Of a DNA stretch of 34,459 bases, positions 15,863 through 24,043 are shown in pieces. The translations under genes were made by a program, and so were the position numbers. Below the pieces are notes generated by a model. That model was not told the DNA's origin, ran no database searches, and saw only the letters and a program-made list of their open reading frames with translations. Source of the DNA: Methanocorpusculaceae archaeon UBA456 (lineage in GTDB: Archaea > Halobacteriota > Methanomicrobia > Methanomicrobiales > Methanocorpusculaceae); NCBI GenBank assembly GCA_002496395.1, contig DAJQ01000050.1, positions 28,038 through 62,496 on the forward strand, read 5' to 3'. Each line of letters opens with the position of its first letter. Positions within the stretch are counted from its first letter, which is position 1.

Positions 15863-16444
15863 CTAAAAGAAGGTTTCCTTTCTACAGGCACAGAAGCTGG
15901 TAAGAAATGCCCGTGATGGGTATTCATGGATCGTTGTCAGGATCACCCGACCGGATCCCAGTCTCTCTTCAATAAGGATTGGGTGCCCGTCCGGTGTGCT
16001 GGCCACAGGATCGCCCTGATATCCGGAAAAATATCCATCACATTCGAAGGCACTCAGATCATAGCCATCAAAGAGGTTGGTTGTATCTGATTTTTTTCTG
16101 ATAATAATCTCACGTGGGCCATATTCAAAATGGTATTCAACCGAAAAAGGGAGCCAGTCATAACAGTCGGGGATATCGCCTCCCCCCCCAAATACGAGGA
16201 TCTCTCCGCCAGATTCAAGAAAACGCTTTATACGACTTTTTGTAGCCCTGAGGGCAGGAAGAACACGAGAATATTCTTTATTTGCAAAACCTGTCGGAAC
16301 GACAAGTGCTCCGAATGACCCCCTATAGAATGGGGCCGCAAGCAGTTGTGGTGTGACAAGTTCACAGCAGCCGACGCAGTCATCGATCAGCCTCTGAAAC
16401 ATGAGTTTATCCTCCCATATGACAGCCGGAGATCCGTTCTTCAT
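15863..16444 (-). CDS. Uncharacterised protein coupled to RtcB, class I amidotransferase-like fold
   Basis: The 193-aa protein shows alternating beta/alpha segments with ALVVPTGFAN and ESGGEILVFGGGGD, reminiscent of the class I glutamine amidotransferase-like fold (also seen in ThuA and the N-terminal domain of some biotin ligases). I cannot find the nucleophilic Cys-His-Glu triad in normal context, so enzymatic activity is doubtful. The family has no function known to me. It overlaps the rtcB stop by ATGA and so is translated with RtcB and archease. It ends 28 bases before the DUF2111 gene. Confidence 0.75.
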   Translation of the reverse strand: MKNGSPAVIWEDKLMFQRLIDDCVGCCELVTPQLLAAPFYRGSFGALVVPTGFANKEYSRVLPALRATKSRIKRFLESGGEILVFGGGGDIPDCYDWLPFSVEYHFEYGPREIIIRKKSDTTNLFDGYDLSAFECDGYFSGYQGDPVASTPDGHPILIEERLGSGRVILTTIHEYPSRAFLTSFCACRKETFF

Positions 16445-17874
16445 CCCTTGATCACCCCGAGTGGCAGGAATGTTGCAATGATTCTGGACAGTCCTGCCTC
16501 ATCGACAACGCGCACAACTTCATCGCTCGGTTTGTACATTGAGGGCGCTTCCTCAGCGATCGCATCGCCAGAAGGTGCCATGACAATAATCCCCTTCGTT
16601 TTGAGATCTGCTGCGACCTCGTTTCCACTGAGAGCATTTCTGGCAGCCTTCCTGCTGCTGACTCTTCCAGCTCCATGGCATGTACTCCCAAAGGTCTTCT
16701 GCATGGCAGTTTCTGTTCCTGCAAGCAGATAGGAGGCTGTTCCCATGCTACCTGGTATGATCACAGGCTGGCCGGATTCTCTGTATTTTTCAGGCAGCTC
16801 TGTTCTTCCAGGAGCAAATGCACGTGTGGCCCCTTTCCTGTGGACGCATACGCGCTGCATCTCGCCGGAAACGGTATGCATCTCCCACTTGGCGATGTTA
16901 TGTGCAACATCATACACAAGCGGCATCTCGTTGTAATCAATACCAAATGCGCTCTCAAAGAGCAGGCGAAGCTCATGGGTTATGATCTGCCGGTTTGCCC
17001 AGGCATAATTGGCAGCGGCCGCCATCGCACCGAAATATTCCTGGCCTTCGGGAGAGGTGAGTGGGGAACAGGCAAGTTGCCGATCAGGAAGCCTTATCCC
17101 ATACCGTTTTGATGCCTTCTCCATGCTCCTGATATGATCGGTGCATACCTGGTGTCCAAGTCCACGTGATCCACAATGAATCATACAACAGATGGTCCCT
17201 TCGGTGATCCCAAACACCTCTGCCGTCTTTGAATCCTGTATCCCTGAGACAACCTGAAGTTCGAGGAAATGGTTTCCTGATCCAAGTGTTCCGCACTGGG
17301 GAATGCCCCGTTTCCGGGCTTTTTCACTCACCAGATCGGGATTTGCTTCAGTCATACACCCATTCTCCTCGCAGAGAAGTGCATCTTCGGGAAGCCCGAG
17401 TCCTTCATTGATGACAAAAGTGGATCCCCCGCTGAGAAGCTCATCCAGCTTAGATCCTGAGAACCTCAGAGATCCTTTTGATCCTACCCCGGTTGGAACT
17501 TTCTTGTAGAGTTTGGAGATGATGGAACGTCTATCCTCCAGATCAGCCAGAGTGAGTGGTGTTGCTATCAGCCGCACACCACAATTGATATCAAAACCGA
17601 CACCCCCGGGTGAAATAATCCCCTCACTTTCAGAGAAGGCAGCGACGCCGCCGATTGGGAACCCATATCCCCAGTGAATATCGGGCATACCAAATGAATG
17701 TCCGATGATTCCGGGCAGTGTGGCAACATTGGCAAGCTGGCGAGCCGCACCCTCCTCCAGTGTTCTGCCTAGAGCTTCTGAGAGGAAAAGCCGACCGGAG
17801 ACACGCATATCAGGGACATATCCGACAGGGACCTCCCATTCATGTATGCCAGCGGATGTAATCCCGTTCAGCAT
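16441..17874 (-). CDS. rtcB: RNA-splicing ligase RtcB
   Basis: The 477-aa protein is a complete RtcB, the GTP- and Mn-dependent ligase that joins tRNA exon halves (2',3'-cyclic phosphate and 5'-OH ends) after intron removal. Visible marks are PDIHWGYGFPIGGV, GVGFDINCGVR (metal Cys), GSGNHFLEL, HCGSRGLGHQV, and FGSTCHGAGR with the guanylylated His400. No intein interrupts it, unlike some archaeal RtcBs. Archease, its activator, lies 11 bases upstream in the same operon. Substrate in this window: the intron-containing tRNA-Met at 8412-8521. Confidence 0.97.
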   Translation of the reverse strand: MLNGITSAGIHEWEVPVGYVPDMRVSGRLFLSEALGRTLEEGAARQLANVATLPGIIGHSFGMPDIHWGYGFPIGGVAAFSESEGIISPGGVGFDINCGVRLIATPLTLADLEDRRSIISKLYKKVPTGVGSKGSLRFSGSKLDELLSGGSTFVINEGLGLPEDALLCEENGCMTEANPDLVSEKARKRGIPQCGTLGSGNHFLELQVVSGIQDSKTAEVFGITEGTICCMIHCGSRGLGHQVCTDHIRSMEKASKRYGIRLPDRQLACSPLTSPEGQEYFGAMAAAANYAWANRQIITHELRLLFESAFGIDYNEMPLVYDVAHNIAKWEMHTVSGEMQRVCVHRKGATRAFAPGRTELPEKYRESGQPVIIPGSMGTASYLLAGTETAMQKTFGSTCHGAGRVSSRKAARNALSGNEVAADLKTKGIIVMAPSGDAIAEEAPSMYKPSDEVVRVVDEAGLSRIIATFLPLGVIKG

Positions 17875-17885
17875 CGTTGCTCATC

Positions 17886-18305
17886 TCATATATCAAAGAT
17901 GATCTCAGAATAGATCATCGTATCCGTCTTCCTGATGAAAAGGTCTGAATATGAGACTCCTTTTATCTCACGCCCCCCACCATGCCTGTCCGGGTCAAAT
18001 GGCTCTCCACACACTGTTGCCATGAGCCCACCCTCATTGAACTCAACGCGTGTCGAACAGACAACAAAAAATTCCGCCTCTGATCTATAGAGGAGTTCGG
18101 AGAGAAACTCCCAGAGGAGATCCTCCTGATTCTCTGCTAGTATCTGAATCTTTTTCTCAAGAATCGGCCTGCATTCTCCTGAATACAGGATACCAAAGAG
18201 CGCATCTGCTGCAAGTGTAAAGAGTTCTTCATAACTCTCTGCGCTGATGCGTATCCTGACATCAGCCGTATGGTCAAGCTCTTCAAAACTCATCTGACTG
18301 TCCAT
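17886..18305 (-). CDS. Archease, RtcB activator
   Basis: The 139-aa protein has the archease N-terminus FEELDHTADVRIRI, with the metal-binding Asp of HTAD, central LLWEFLSELLYRSEAE, and C-terminal REIKGVSYSDLFIRK. Archease speeds guanylylation and turnover of RtcB. The pairing with rtcB in one operon supports the call. ATG 18305 and the ATG at 18293 are both possible; either overlaps the end of the preceding 94-aa gene, so translation is probably coupled. Confidence 0.93.
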   Translation of the reverse strand: MDSQMSFEELDHTADVRIRISAESYEELFTLAADALFGILYSGECRPILEKKIQILAENQEDLLWEFLSELLYRSEAEFFVVCSTRVEFNEGGLMATVCGEPFDPDRHGGGREIKGVSYSDLFIRKTDTMIYSEIIFDI

Positions 18306-18567
18306 AGCTAAAATAACGGGGAACCATCTGCATGGTGATCGACTGGATCCATTTCACCTGGTACCGTGAGACATAGAGTGTATAATCATCAACAGGTATT
18401 GGGATATCTGATGACTTTGGATTTTTTATGGATGTTGGCAGGAGAATCGGACCCCCACATGATGTACACACCCTAAAGTCACATCCTCTTTCTTTTATAT
18501 ACGCGCGAACATCATCCTCAACGGCGATCTCCGGTGTTTCAGGTATCTCTCCAAATGGTCTCCTCAT
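18283..18567 (-). CDS. Small Cys-containing protein at head of rtcB operon
   Basis: The 94-aa protein has Cys29 and a CTSCGGP motif (Cys34, Cys37) typical of half a zinc ribbon, then PTSIKNP and a C-terminal part with Tyr/Trp. I do not recognise a named family. It is the first gene of the archease-RtcB operon and its end overlaps the archease start by up to 23 bases. Its position suggests a role in RNA ligation or a shared mRNA only; the sequence does not decide. Confidence 0.75.
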   Translation of the reverse strand: MRRPFGEIPETPEIAVEDDVRAYIKERGCDFRVCTSCGGPILLPTSIKNPKSSDIPIPVDDYTLYVSRYQVKWIQSITMQMVPRYFSYGQSDEF

Positions 18568-18624
18568 GTATCTAATTAATGGGAAGGGGTTGATTAAAAT
18601 GGTTCTGTTGGAGTAAGAGGAGTT

Positions 18625-18638
18625 TTCAAAAAAAGCGG
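18625..18638 (-). terminator. Poly-T terminator after DUF2551 gene
   Basis: On the minus strand the TAA stop (18639-18641) is followed by CCGCTTTTTTTGAAAAC, with the T7 run at 18628-18634. It fits an archaeal poly-T terminator. Confidence 0.5.
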
Positions 18639-18953
18639 TTAGTTTGTAACAACAACACGTGTCATCAGATCAAGATACTGTTCTTTTACTTCATAGATGC
18701 TGGTTGTACCTTCGTTACTTTTCCGAACATGAAGAATGCCGATACGGGATGCTATGGTTCCCACCATTGATGCAACTGCTTTGATGCTGATACTGAATCT
18801 CTCATTCAATCGTGCATGGATCTCAGAGATGGTAAGTGAACGTATGCGTATGAACATTGTGAGCAATTCTTTCCGAATGCCTGATTTGTCTCTTGAGAGG
18901 TACGCCTTAAGGCGTGCTTCGATCTCCTTTTTAATCTCCCCCGCTGAGAGCAT
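18639..18953 (-). CDS. DUF2551 protein, winged-helix-like
   Basis: From ATG 18951-18953 the protein has 104 aa: MLSAGEIKKEIEARLKAYLSRDKSGIRKELL, then a predicted winged helix (LTISEIHARLNERFSISIKAVASMVGTIASRIG) and a beta wing ending in VKEQYLDLM. This matches the DUF2551 family of methanogens; a DNA-binding role is likely from fold but unproven. Upstream in-frame ATGs up to 19094 exist, but TTATATAA at 18977-18984 is centred 28 bases before 18953, which argues for a leaderless mRNA starting here and excludes the longer forms. Confidence 0.82.
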   Translation of the reverse strand: MLSAGEIKKEIEARLKAYLSRDKSGIRKELLTMFIRIRSLTISEIHARLNERFSISIKAVASMVGTIASRIGILHVRKSNEGTTSIYEVKEQYLDLMTRVVVTN

Positions 18954-18976
18954 ACACTGTATACTTCCCTCTTTCC

Positions 18977-18984
18977 TTATATAA
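18977..18984 (-). promoter_or_regulatory. TATA box deciding the DUF2551 start
   Basis: TTATATAA is symmetrical and lies about 28 bases upstream of the ATG at 18951-18953 on the minus strand. Transcription would begin at or within a few bases of that ATG. Confidence 0.6.
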
Positions 18985-19135
18985 GTATCTCTTTTATCCT
19001 GTGAAAAATTGATTATTAAGCAAAAAGAGTCGATTGAAATCTCTCTTCTATCAATGAGGGGGTACATGCACATATTGTTAGTGATGATATGCATGTCACT
19101 CCACCTGAAATAGAGGTGTCTGGCAGAAAGAATAA

Positions 19136-19357
19136 ATGAAAATTCGGCATTCTTCTGGTTGGTGTACTATATTGACAGATCATCGCTGTTCAATCTGTGG
19201 AGAGAAGGCAGTTGGTTGCCAGGTATATGGCTGCTGTGGATCCTATGTCTGTCATGAACATGCGGATGCGCATCTCCAGAGCCTTGGGCCTGGAGAGAGA
19301 AAGGAATGGGGAGCCTGTTATTATCTCAGGTTTCCGGAATCAAAAGAAGACGAATGA
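19136..19357 (+). CDS. Small Cys/His-rich zinc-finger protein
   Basis: A 73-aa protein with CSICGEKAVGCQVYGCCGSYVCHEHADAH: seven cysteines and three histidines within about 35 residues, enough for two zinc sites in a B-box or RING-like arrangement. No further domain is seen. GAGGTG occurs 17 bases before the ATG, farther than usual, so the start is not certain, though no other in-frame start exists. It converges with the ABC-2 permease gene. Function unknown. Confidence 0.65.
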   Translation: MKIRHSSGWCTILTDHRCSICGEKAVGCQVYGCCGSYVCHEHADAHLQSLGPGERKEWGACYYLRFPESKEDE

Positions 19358-19372
19358 GGGTATTTCTTCAGA

Positions 19373-20155
19373 TCAGTTCACAAGCCTCCGCTTCATCAGG
19401 TTAAGCGCAATAATAAAAAATAACAGGGCAACCAGAAGCACCCAGACGATATTATAGAGGAGCATCGGGGAGAACTCCGCCATCGTAATCGCCCTGTTCA
19501 CATTGACAACATTTGCCAGCGGCAGGAAGCCAAAAGCGAAGTACTGGAGTGCTTGCGGGAGTATGCTAATCGGGAAGAATGTGCCTGAGAAGAGGAACAT
19601 CGGGGTTATGAAGAGGAATGCCGGGTAGTTGAGTGCGTCAATACTCGGGGTGATGGCAGTAAAGCACATTCCTATGGCAGAGAAGAGGATGCCTGCCGGG
19701 AATGCAAAGGGGATAAGCAGCAGGGATGTCGGGAGATCGATCACCCCAAAGAGGAAGAGTACCGGAATCATCAGGGCTGCATAGATTGTTCCCCGGGTTG
19801 CTCCCCACAGTATCTCCCCACAGATCACATCTTCAATTGAAAGAGGGGTGGCAATCATCGCATCAAATGTCTTCTGGTAATACATCCGTACATAGCTGGA
19901 ATAGGTGCATTCAAAGAATGCCGAGTACATCACTGATATCGAGACAAGAGCAGGTGCGATGAAGATCGGATAGGGTATTCCATCCACATCCTGGATCAGG
20001 GCGCCGACACCATATCCAAGGGCAAGAAGGTAGAGTAACGGCTCAACAAACGGGGGAATGAAATTGACCCGGTACGTCTTGATAAATGCATCCAGGTTCC
20101 GTCGCCAGACCGCAAGCGCCCCCCTTGAAATCTCACTCAAGCCACCGTATGCCAT
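19373..20155 (-). CDS. ABC-2 type transporter permease
   Basis: The 260-aa protein has six predicted membrane helices and the ABC-2/NodJ pattern, including PLLYLLALGYG early, FDAMIATPLSIEDVICGEILWG in the cytoplasmic loop and PMFLFSGTFFPI near the fifth helix. It pairs with the ATPase gene whose stop is four bases upstream, forming an exporter of the drug, polysaccharide or lipid type. The substrate cannot be told. Confidence 0.92.
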   Translation of the reverse strand: MAYGGLSEISRGALAVWRRNLDAFIKTYRVNFIPPFVEPLLYLLALGYGVGALIQDVDGIPYPIFIAPALVSISVMYSAFFECTYSSYVRMYYQKTFDAMIATPLSIEDVICGEILWGATRGTIYAALMIPVLFLFGVIDLPTSLLLIPFAFPAGILFSAIGMCFTAITPSIDALNYPAFLFITPMFLFSGTFFPISILPQALQYFAFGFLPLANVVNVNRAITMAEFSPMLLYNIVWVLLVALLFFIIALNLMKRRLVN

Positions 20156-20159
20156 AGCC

Positions 20160-21065
20160 TCACTCCCTCAATGTCCTTCCGGTCAGCTTCAGGAAGACGT
20201 CCTCAAGGGTTGCCCTCCTGACCGTGATCCGCTCCCGCCGGCAGCTCTCCATCAGGGTCCGGGCAATATTCTGCGGATCGCTTGTCTGCACCTGGATGGT
20301 ATCTCCAAATACTTCAAATTCGACCCCCTGCTCCTTCAGGCAGGCGATGGTCCCCGGGCTTGCTGCCGCCTCAACGATCTCCTCACCTGCGTATTGCCGT
20401 ACCAGTTCAGCCGGGCTCCCCTCAACCAGGATCTTCCCGGAATTCATGATAACGAGACGATCACAGAGCCGCTCCGCTTCGTCGAGATAATGTGTGGTCA
20501 TCACAAGGGTACAGCCAAGTGATCGCAGATGACGGAGCTTCTCCCAGATGAGATGGCGAGCCTGAGGATCAAGGCCGATTGTGGGCTCATCAAGGATCAG
20601 GAGTTCCGGCTCATTCATCAGTGCACGAGCAATGATTAAACGCCGTTTCATCCCCCCCGAGAGCGTCTCTATCGGCGCGTCCCGCTTCTCAGAGAGCTGC
20701 ATGAATTCAAGGAGTTCCTCTGCCCTTTGTTCGGCCTCTGATGCCGGTATCCCAAAATATCGTGCATAGATGGTGAGGTTTTGAAATGTTGTGAAATCAG
20801 GATCGGGATTATTCTCCTGGGGCACCACTCCCAGTCTCTGCTTGATCTGACGGGGATCAGTATCAGTATCCATCCCAAATACCCGGAGCTCTCCCCCGGT
20901 TCGTTTTGATACACAGTGGATCATCTTCATTGCAGTCGTCTTCCCGGCACCGTTTGGCCCGAGAAAACCAAAGATCTCACCTCTCTGAACAGAAAAGCTG
21001 ATACCATCTACTGCTGCAAGGGTGCCAAAGTATTTTTCAAGGTTGTCTGCAGTGATAATCTCCAT
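20160..21065 (-). CDS. ABC-2 type transporter ATP-binding protein
   Basis: The 301-aa ATPase has FLGPNGAGKTTAMK (Walker A), the Q-loop VPQENNPDPDFT, signature LSGGMKRRL, Walker B LLILDEPTIGLD and the switch TTHYLDEAERLCDR, all intact and of the DrrA/NodI type. A C-terminal domain of about 80 residues follows, as in this group. ATG 21065 has GAGTG close upstream; a GTG at 21071 would add two residues. It forms an operon with the permease gene. Confidence 0.93.
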   Translation of the reverse strand: MEIITADNLEKYFGTLAAVDGISFSVQRGEIFGFLGPNGAGKTTAMKMIHCVSKRTGGELRVFGMDTDTDPRQIKQRLGVVPQENNPDPDFTTFQNLTIYARYFGIPASEAEQRAEELLEFMQLSEKRDAPIETLSGGMKRRLIIARALMNEPELLILDEPTIGLDPQARHLIWEKLRHLRSLGCTLVMTTHYLDEAERLCDRLVIMNSGKILVEGSPAELVRQYAGEEIVEAAASPGTIACLKEQGVEFEVFGDTIQVQTSDPQNIARTLMESCRRERITVRRATLEDVFLKLTGRTLRE

Positions 21066-21195
21066 AGACACTCACGTATCCACGAACCTCTTGTTGATTG
21101 GGAATAACAATTCTGATCCTCTCATATGCTAGCAGGTTTAAACAATCTGGTAAGTAGTGTTTGACAGGGGACAAACCGGTACCATAGGAGAGCAT

Positions 21196-21558
21196 ATGAG
21201 CTGGCAGGATATTGCTATTACGGTCATCACCTTCCTTCTTGCAGTTATGCTCCTCCCCCAGCTCCAGGATGTTCTGCACAGGGGAGCGGTCGTGAACTTT
21301 TTTACTGCGAGCTTTACGAGCCTTCTCGCATATGTCCTCAGCGTGGTATTTGCATCACTTGGCCTCTGGATATCAGTCATTGGCCAGACAACTGTTGCAT
21401 CAATATGGTTCCTCCTTGCATATTTCTCAGTCAGAAATGTTCGGGACAATCAGTATCCGGATAAATCCCTCTTCTTTGTAGCGAGAGATTTCCTCTCGGT
21501 CTGGATGATGGGAACTGCCTTCTCTCTCTCCGGCTTCGCACGAAAAATCTTTAGATAG
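21196..21558 (+). CDS. Small membrane protein of unknown function
   Basis: A 120-aa protein with three hydrophobic segments (about 5-22, 36-60 and 62-80) and a weaker one near the C-terminus. GGAG at 21187-21190, five bases before the ATG, fixes the start at 21196 rather than an upstream one. No family recognised. It is divergent from the ABC ATPase gene and converges with the MFS gene. Confidence 0.72.
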   Translation: MSWQDIAITVITFLLAVMLLPQLQDVLHRGAVVNFFTASFTSLLAYVLSVVFASLGLWISVIGQTTVASIWFLLAYFSVRNVRDNQYPDKSLFFVARDFLSVWMMGTAFSLSGFARKIFR

Positions 21559-21570
21559 ATTGAGACTCAC

Positions 21571-22953
21571 TCATCCCGATCGACCCCGTGCAAGCGAGAT
21601 GAAAACCCCGACAATGCAGAGCACTGCAAAGATGAGAAATGCATATTTCTGGGTGATAATAAATTCGGATGCCTGTTCGGATCCAATCCCAACTGCACCA
21701 ATGAAGATGGTGAAGAGAAAGAGGGTAATTCCCATTGAGAGTACCATTCCAAACTGCCGCATTGTTGCGATAGTGCCTGACGCGATCCCATAGTCTGCTT
21801 TTTGTACCGATCCCATCACCGCATTGGTATTTGGGGATGAGAAGAGTGCAAACCCAAACCCAAGGAAGAGGAGAGCCAGTACGATGATCGGAACAGTTGT
21901 TTCTTCCGAGACTCCTGCAAGGATAAAAAGTCCGATGGCATTCAGTCCCATCCCGGCAGATGCGATATAGCGGGGTTCTATCCGATCCGAGAGCTTCCCT
22001 GCCCATGGGGAGAAGAGTACCTGCATCAGGGGCTGGCTCACAAGAACCAGTCCGGCTGACTTTGGATCAAGACCTTTGATGATCTGAAGGTACAGGCTGA
22101 GGAGGTACCCGATTGCAAAGGTGGCGCTGTAGTTGATGAGTGCGGCGATATTTGAGTAGGTAAACACACGGTTGTTCCTGAAGATCCCAAGATCAATGAT
22201 CGGATGTGGGACCCGTGCCTCATATGACAGAAAGATGGGGAGGAGGAGGAAGAAGAGGAGGAGCGAGACTATCCCTTCCGGAGAGGTGATCGAGGTGATC
22301 CCAAATATGCCGCAGAAGACCACTCCGGCATAGAGGAGGGCTCCGACGAGATCGAATGGAGGTGCATCGGTATCTGCCCAGTCCACCTTAATCCAGCGTG
22401 TGACAGCGAATATGACAAAGATACATAATGGCACGAGAATGAAAAAGAGGCTCCTCCAACCAAAGTAATGGGTGAACAGCCCGCCGATGACCGGGCCAAG
22501 GGAGAGTCCGGCATAGACACCGGTTACATTAATCCCAAGTGCTTTTCCCCGCTGCTCTTTTGGAAAGACAGAAGAGACGATTGCAACGGATGTTCCGAAG
22601 ATACAGGCACTCCCGATCCCCTGAAGGCCCCGAAGTGCTATGAGAAGCGGAAATGAAGGGGAGAACGGGATGAGAAAAGACGAGAGTCCGGTTATTGCAA
22701 CTCCAATGAGGAAGACTTTTTTCCTCCCATAGATATCGCTCAGCTTTCCAACAGGTATGAGAAACATCGCCGAACATAATAAAAAGATGGTCGGAATCCA
22801 GCCGAGCTGGATCGCATCGGCTGAAAATTCTGCTGCAATCTGGGGCAGGGCGAGATTGACCATTGAGCCGATGAACGGTGTCAGGAATGATCCCAGCGTC
22901 GAAATGATCAGGATTAAACGCAGCCACGATGGATTATCTGAACTAGCTTCCAA
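21571..22953 (-). CDS. MFS transporter, DHA2 (EmrB/QacA-like) drug-efflux type
   Basis: The 460-aa protein has 12 to 14 predicted helices, the MFS motif A GKLSDIYGRKKVFL in loop 2-3, RGLQGIGSA in helix 4 and the antiporter motif C region GVYAGLSLGPVIGGLF in helix 5. It fits the drug:proton antiporter 2 group. The start is a TTG at 22951-22953; an in-frame stop lies a few codons upstream and the next in-frame ATG is 30 residues inside, past helix 1 start. An AAATAATG box about 20 bases upstream fits leaderless initiation. Substrate unknown. Confidence 0.9.
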   Translation of the reverse strand: MEASSDNPSWLRLILIISTLGSFLTPFIGSMVNLALPQIAAEFSADAIQLGWIPTIFLLCSAMFLIPVGKLSDIYGRKKVFLIGVAITGLSSFLIPFSPSFPLLIALRGLQGIGSACIFGTSVAIVSSVFPKEQRGKALGINVTGVYAGLSLGPVIGGLFTHYFGWRSLFFILVPLCIFVIFAVTRWIKVDWADTDAPPFDLVGALLYAGVVFCGIFGITSITSPEGIVSLLLFFLLLPIFLSYEARVPHPIIDLGIFRNNRVFTYSNIAALINYSATFAIGYLLSLYLQIIKGLDPKSAGLVLVSQPLMQVLFSPWAGKLSDRIEPRYIASAGMGLNAIGLFILAGVSEETTVPIIVLALLFLGFGFALFSSPNTNAVMGSVQKADYGIASGTIATMRQFGMVLSMGITLFLFTIFIGAVGIGSEQASEFIITQKYAFLIFAVLCIVGVFISLARGRSG

Positions 22954-23020
22954 AATGAATCAATCATTATTTGAATTCGAACCCGATTAAGCCATAGGGT
23001 GTCCTGCTCACCCACACCTT

Positions 23021-23027
23021 TTTATAT
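23021..23027 (+). promoter_or_regulatory. TATA box of the aromatic operon
   Basis: CCTTTTTATATTG contains TTTATAT at 23021-23027. The centre is 26 bases before the ATG at 23050, so transcription should start at or very near that codon. Weaker TATA-like boxes (CTTTTATC near 23082, GTTTTTATC near 23163) exist downstream and cannot be excluded as promoters. Confidence 0.55.
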
Positions 23028-23049
23028 TGTTCACGATAACAGTATTATC

Positions 23050-23097
23050 ATGCGTGGTGGATGTTTTTTCGCCGGTGAATGCTTTTATCTCCGGTAG
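23050..23097 (+). CDS. Candidate leaderless leader peptide of the aromatic operon
   Basis: ATG at 23050-23052 opens a 15-codon frame, MRGGCFFAGECFYLR, closed by TAG at 23095-23097. Four of 15 residues are Phe or Tyr, the end products of the operon that follows. The ATG lies where the TATA box would place the transcription start, as for leaderless archaeal genes. An ATGCT/AGCAT stem (23079-23083 with 23096-23100) places the Phe and Tyr codons in its loop. That it is translated, and that it regulates, is inference. Confidence 0.4.
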   Translation: MRGGCFFAGECFYLR

Positions 23098-23132
23098 CAT
23101 AGCATCTGTTGTTCTCGCAGACATTCTTCTGA

Positions 23133-23180
23133 AGCCACACTCCCAAGCGGGGGCTGTCTTTGGTTTTTATCGTTTTTTTA
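23133..23180 (+). terminator. Candidate attenuator hairpin and T-tracts in aro leader
   Basis: AGCC (23133-23136) pairs with GGCT (23152-23155) and, after a 5-nt bulge, CCC (23142-23144) with GGG (23149-23151) around AAGC. T5 (23164-23168) and T7 (23173-23179) follow. Archaeal polymerase can stop at such T-runs. It lies inside the leader before the first structural gene, so it could end transcription early. Confidence 0.42.
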
Positions 23181-23192
23181 GCTACGCCTGAA

Positions 23193-23216
23193 GACACCAA
23201 TGGTTAATCCGGTGTC
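23193..23216 (+). promoter_or_regulatory. Inverted repeat GACACC/GGTGTC before first aro gene
   Basis: GACACC (23193-23198) and GGTGTC (23211-23216) form a perfect 6-bp inverted repeat with a 12-nt loop, ending 26 bases before the start codon. It may be an mRNA hairpin or a repressor site. CACACT in the upstream hairpin (23136-23141) could instead pair with AGTGTG at 23224-23229, an alternative structure. Confidence 0.35.
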
Positions 23217-23242
23217 AGAAGGCAGTGTGTTGTGGTTATACT

Positions 23243-24043
23243 ATGCATGGAAAAGATATTCGTATGGAACGGATCATGGATCGAAAGTCAGGGAAGATGA
23301 TCATCGTCCCGCTCGACCATGGGGTATCGCAGGGACCGATAAAGGGTTTAATTGACCTCTGTGGAACTGTTGACGCAGTCGCCGAAGGCGGGGCAACCGC
23401 GGTTCTCGGGCATGTCGGACTCGCCCTGCACGGGCACCGTCGATCAGGAGAGGATATCGGGTTGATCCTTCACCTCTCCGCCAGCACCTCGCTTGGACCG
23501 GATCCCAATAACAAGGTGATCGTAAATACCGTCACTCAGGCACTGAAGATGGGAGCAGACGCCGTCTCGGTGCATGTAAATATCGGGGCCGATTCAGAGG
23601 CATCGATGCTTGCAGATCTCGGAAGGATATCAATTGAGTGTATGGAATGGGGGATGCCACTCCTTGCCATGATGTACCCGAGGGGCAGGAAGATAACCGA
23701 TGAAAACGGTACTGAATACGTGAAGCTCGCTGCACGCGTGGCAGCGGAGCTTGGGGCTGATATCGTCAAGACGGTCTACACGGGAGATCCGGATTCCTTC
23801 CGCGAGGTGACAGAAGGATGTAGTGTGCCGGTGGTTGTTGCAGGAGGCTCAAAGATGAATGATCCCGAGATGCTCCAGGTGATCGAGGGATCGATGCTTG
23901 GAGGTGCAGCGGGGATCTCAATTGGGAGAAACGTCTTCCAGCATAAAAATCCACGAGCCTTCCTGCATGCAGCGCGGGCAGTGTTGATAGAGAAGAGGAC
24001 TGCCGAAGAGGCACTCGAGATACTGAAGGGGAATGGAAAATGA
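23243..24043 (+). CDS. ADTH synthase / class I aldolase paralogue 1
   Basis: The 266-aa protein belongs to the archaeal DhnA-type aldolases and resembles 2-amino-3,7-dideoxy-D-threo-hept-6-ulosonate synthase (MJ0400 type), the first step of the archaeal route to 3-dehydroquinate. VPLDHG (Asp25), YPRG (Tyr145) and IVKTVYTGD (Schiff-base Lys176) are present. The loop reads GHVGL where MJ0400 and the next gene have LHKG, so a conserved Lys is replaced by Val58. It may therefore act on fructose-bisphosphate or another substrate. A GTG at 23225 would add six residues; ATG 23243 aligns with the start of the second copy. Overlaps the next gene by ATGA. Confidence 0.88.
   Translation: MHGKDIRMERIMDRKSGKMIIVPLDHGVSQGPIKGLIDLCGTVDAVAEGGATAVLGHVGLALHGHRRSGEDIGLILHLSASTSLGPDPNNKVIVNTVTQALKMGADAVSVHVNIGADSEASMLADLGRISIECMEWGMPLLAMMYPRGRKITDENGTEYVKLAARVAAELGADIVKTVYTGDPDSFREVTEGCSVPVVVAGGSKMNDPEMLQVIEGSMLGGAAGISIGRNVFQHKNPRAFLHAARAVLIEKRTAEEALEILKGNGK

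Noticed and set aside
16441..17874. Intein in RtcB
   Set aside because: RtcB is a frequent intein host in archaea, but this copy is of normal length with uninterrupted motifs.
18954..19094. N-terminal extension of the DUF2551 protein
   Set aside because: The TATA box at 18977-18984 lies inside it, at the right distance for a start at 18953.
23225..23242. GTG start for the first ADTH synthase gene
   Set aside because: The ATG at 23243 aligns with the start of the tandem paralogue and the extra residues do not match the family.
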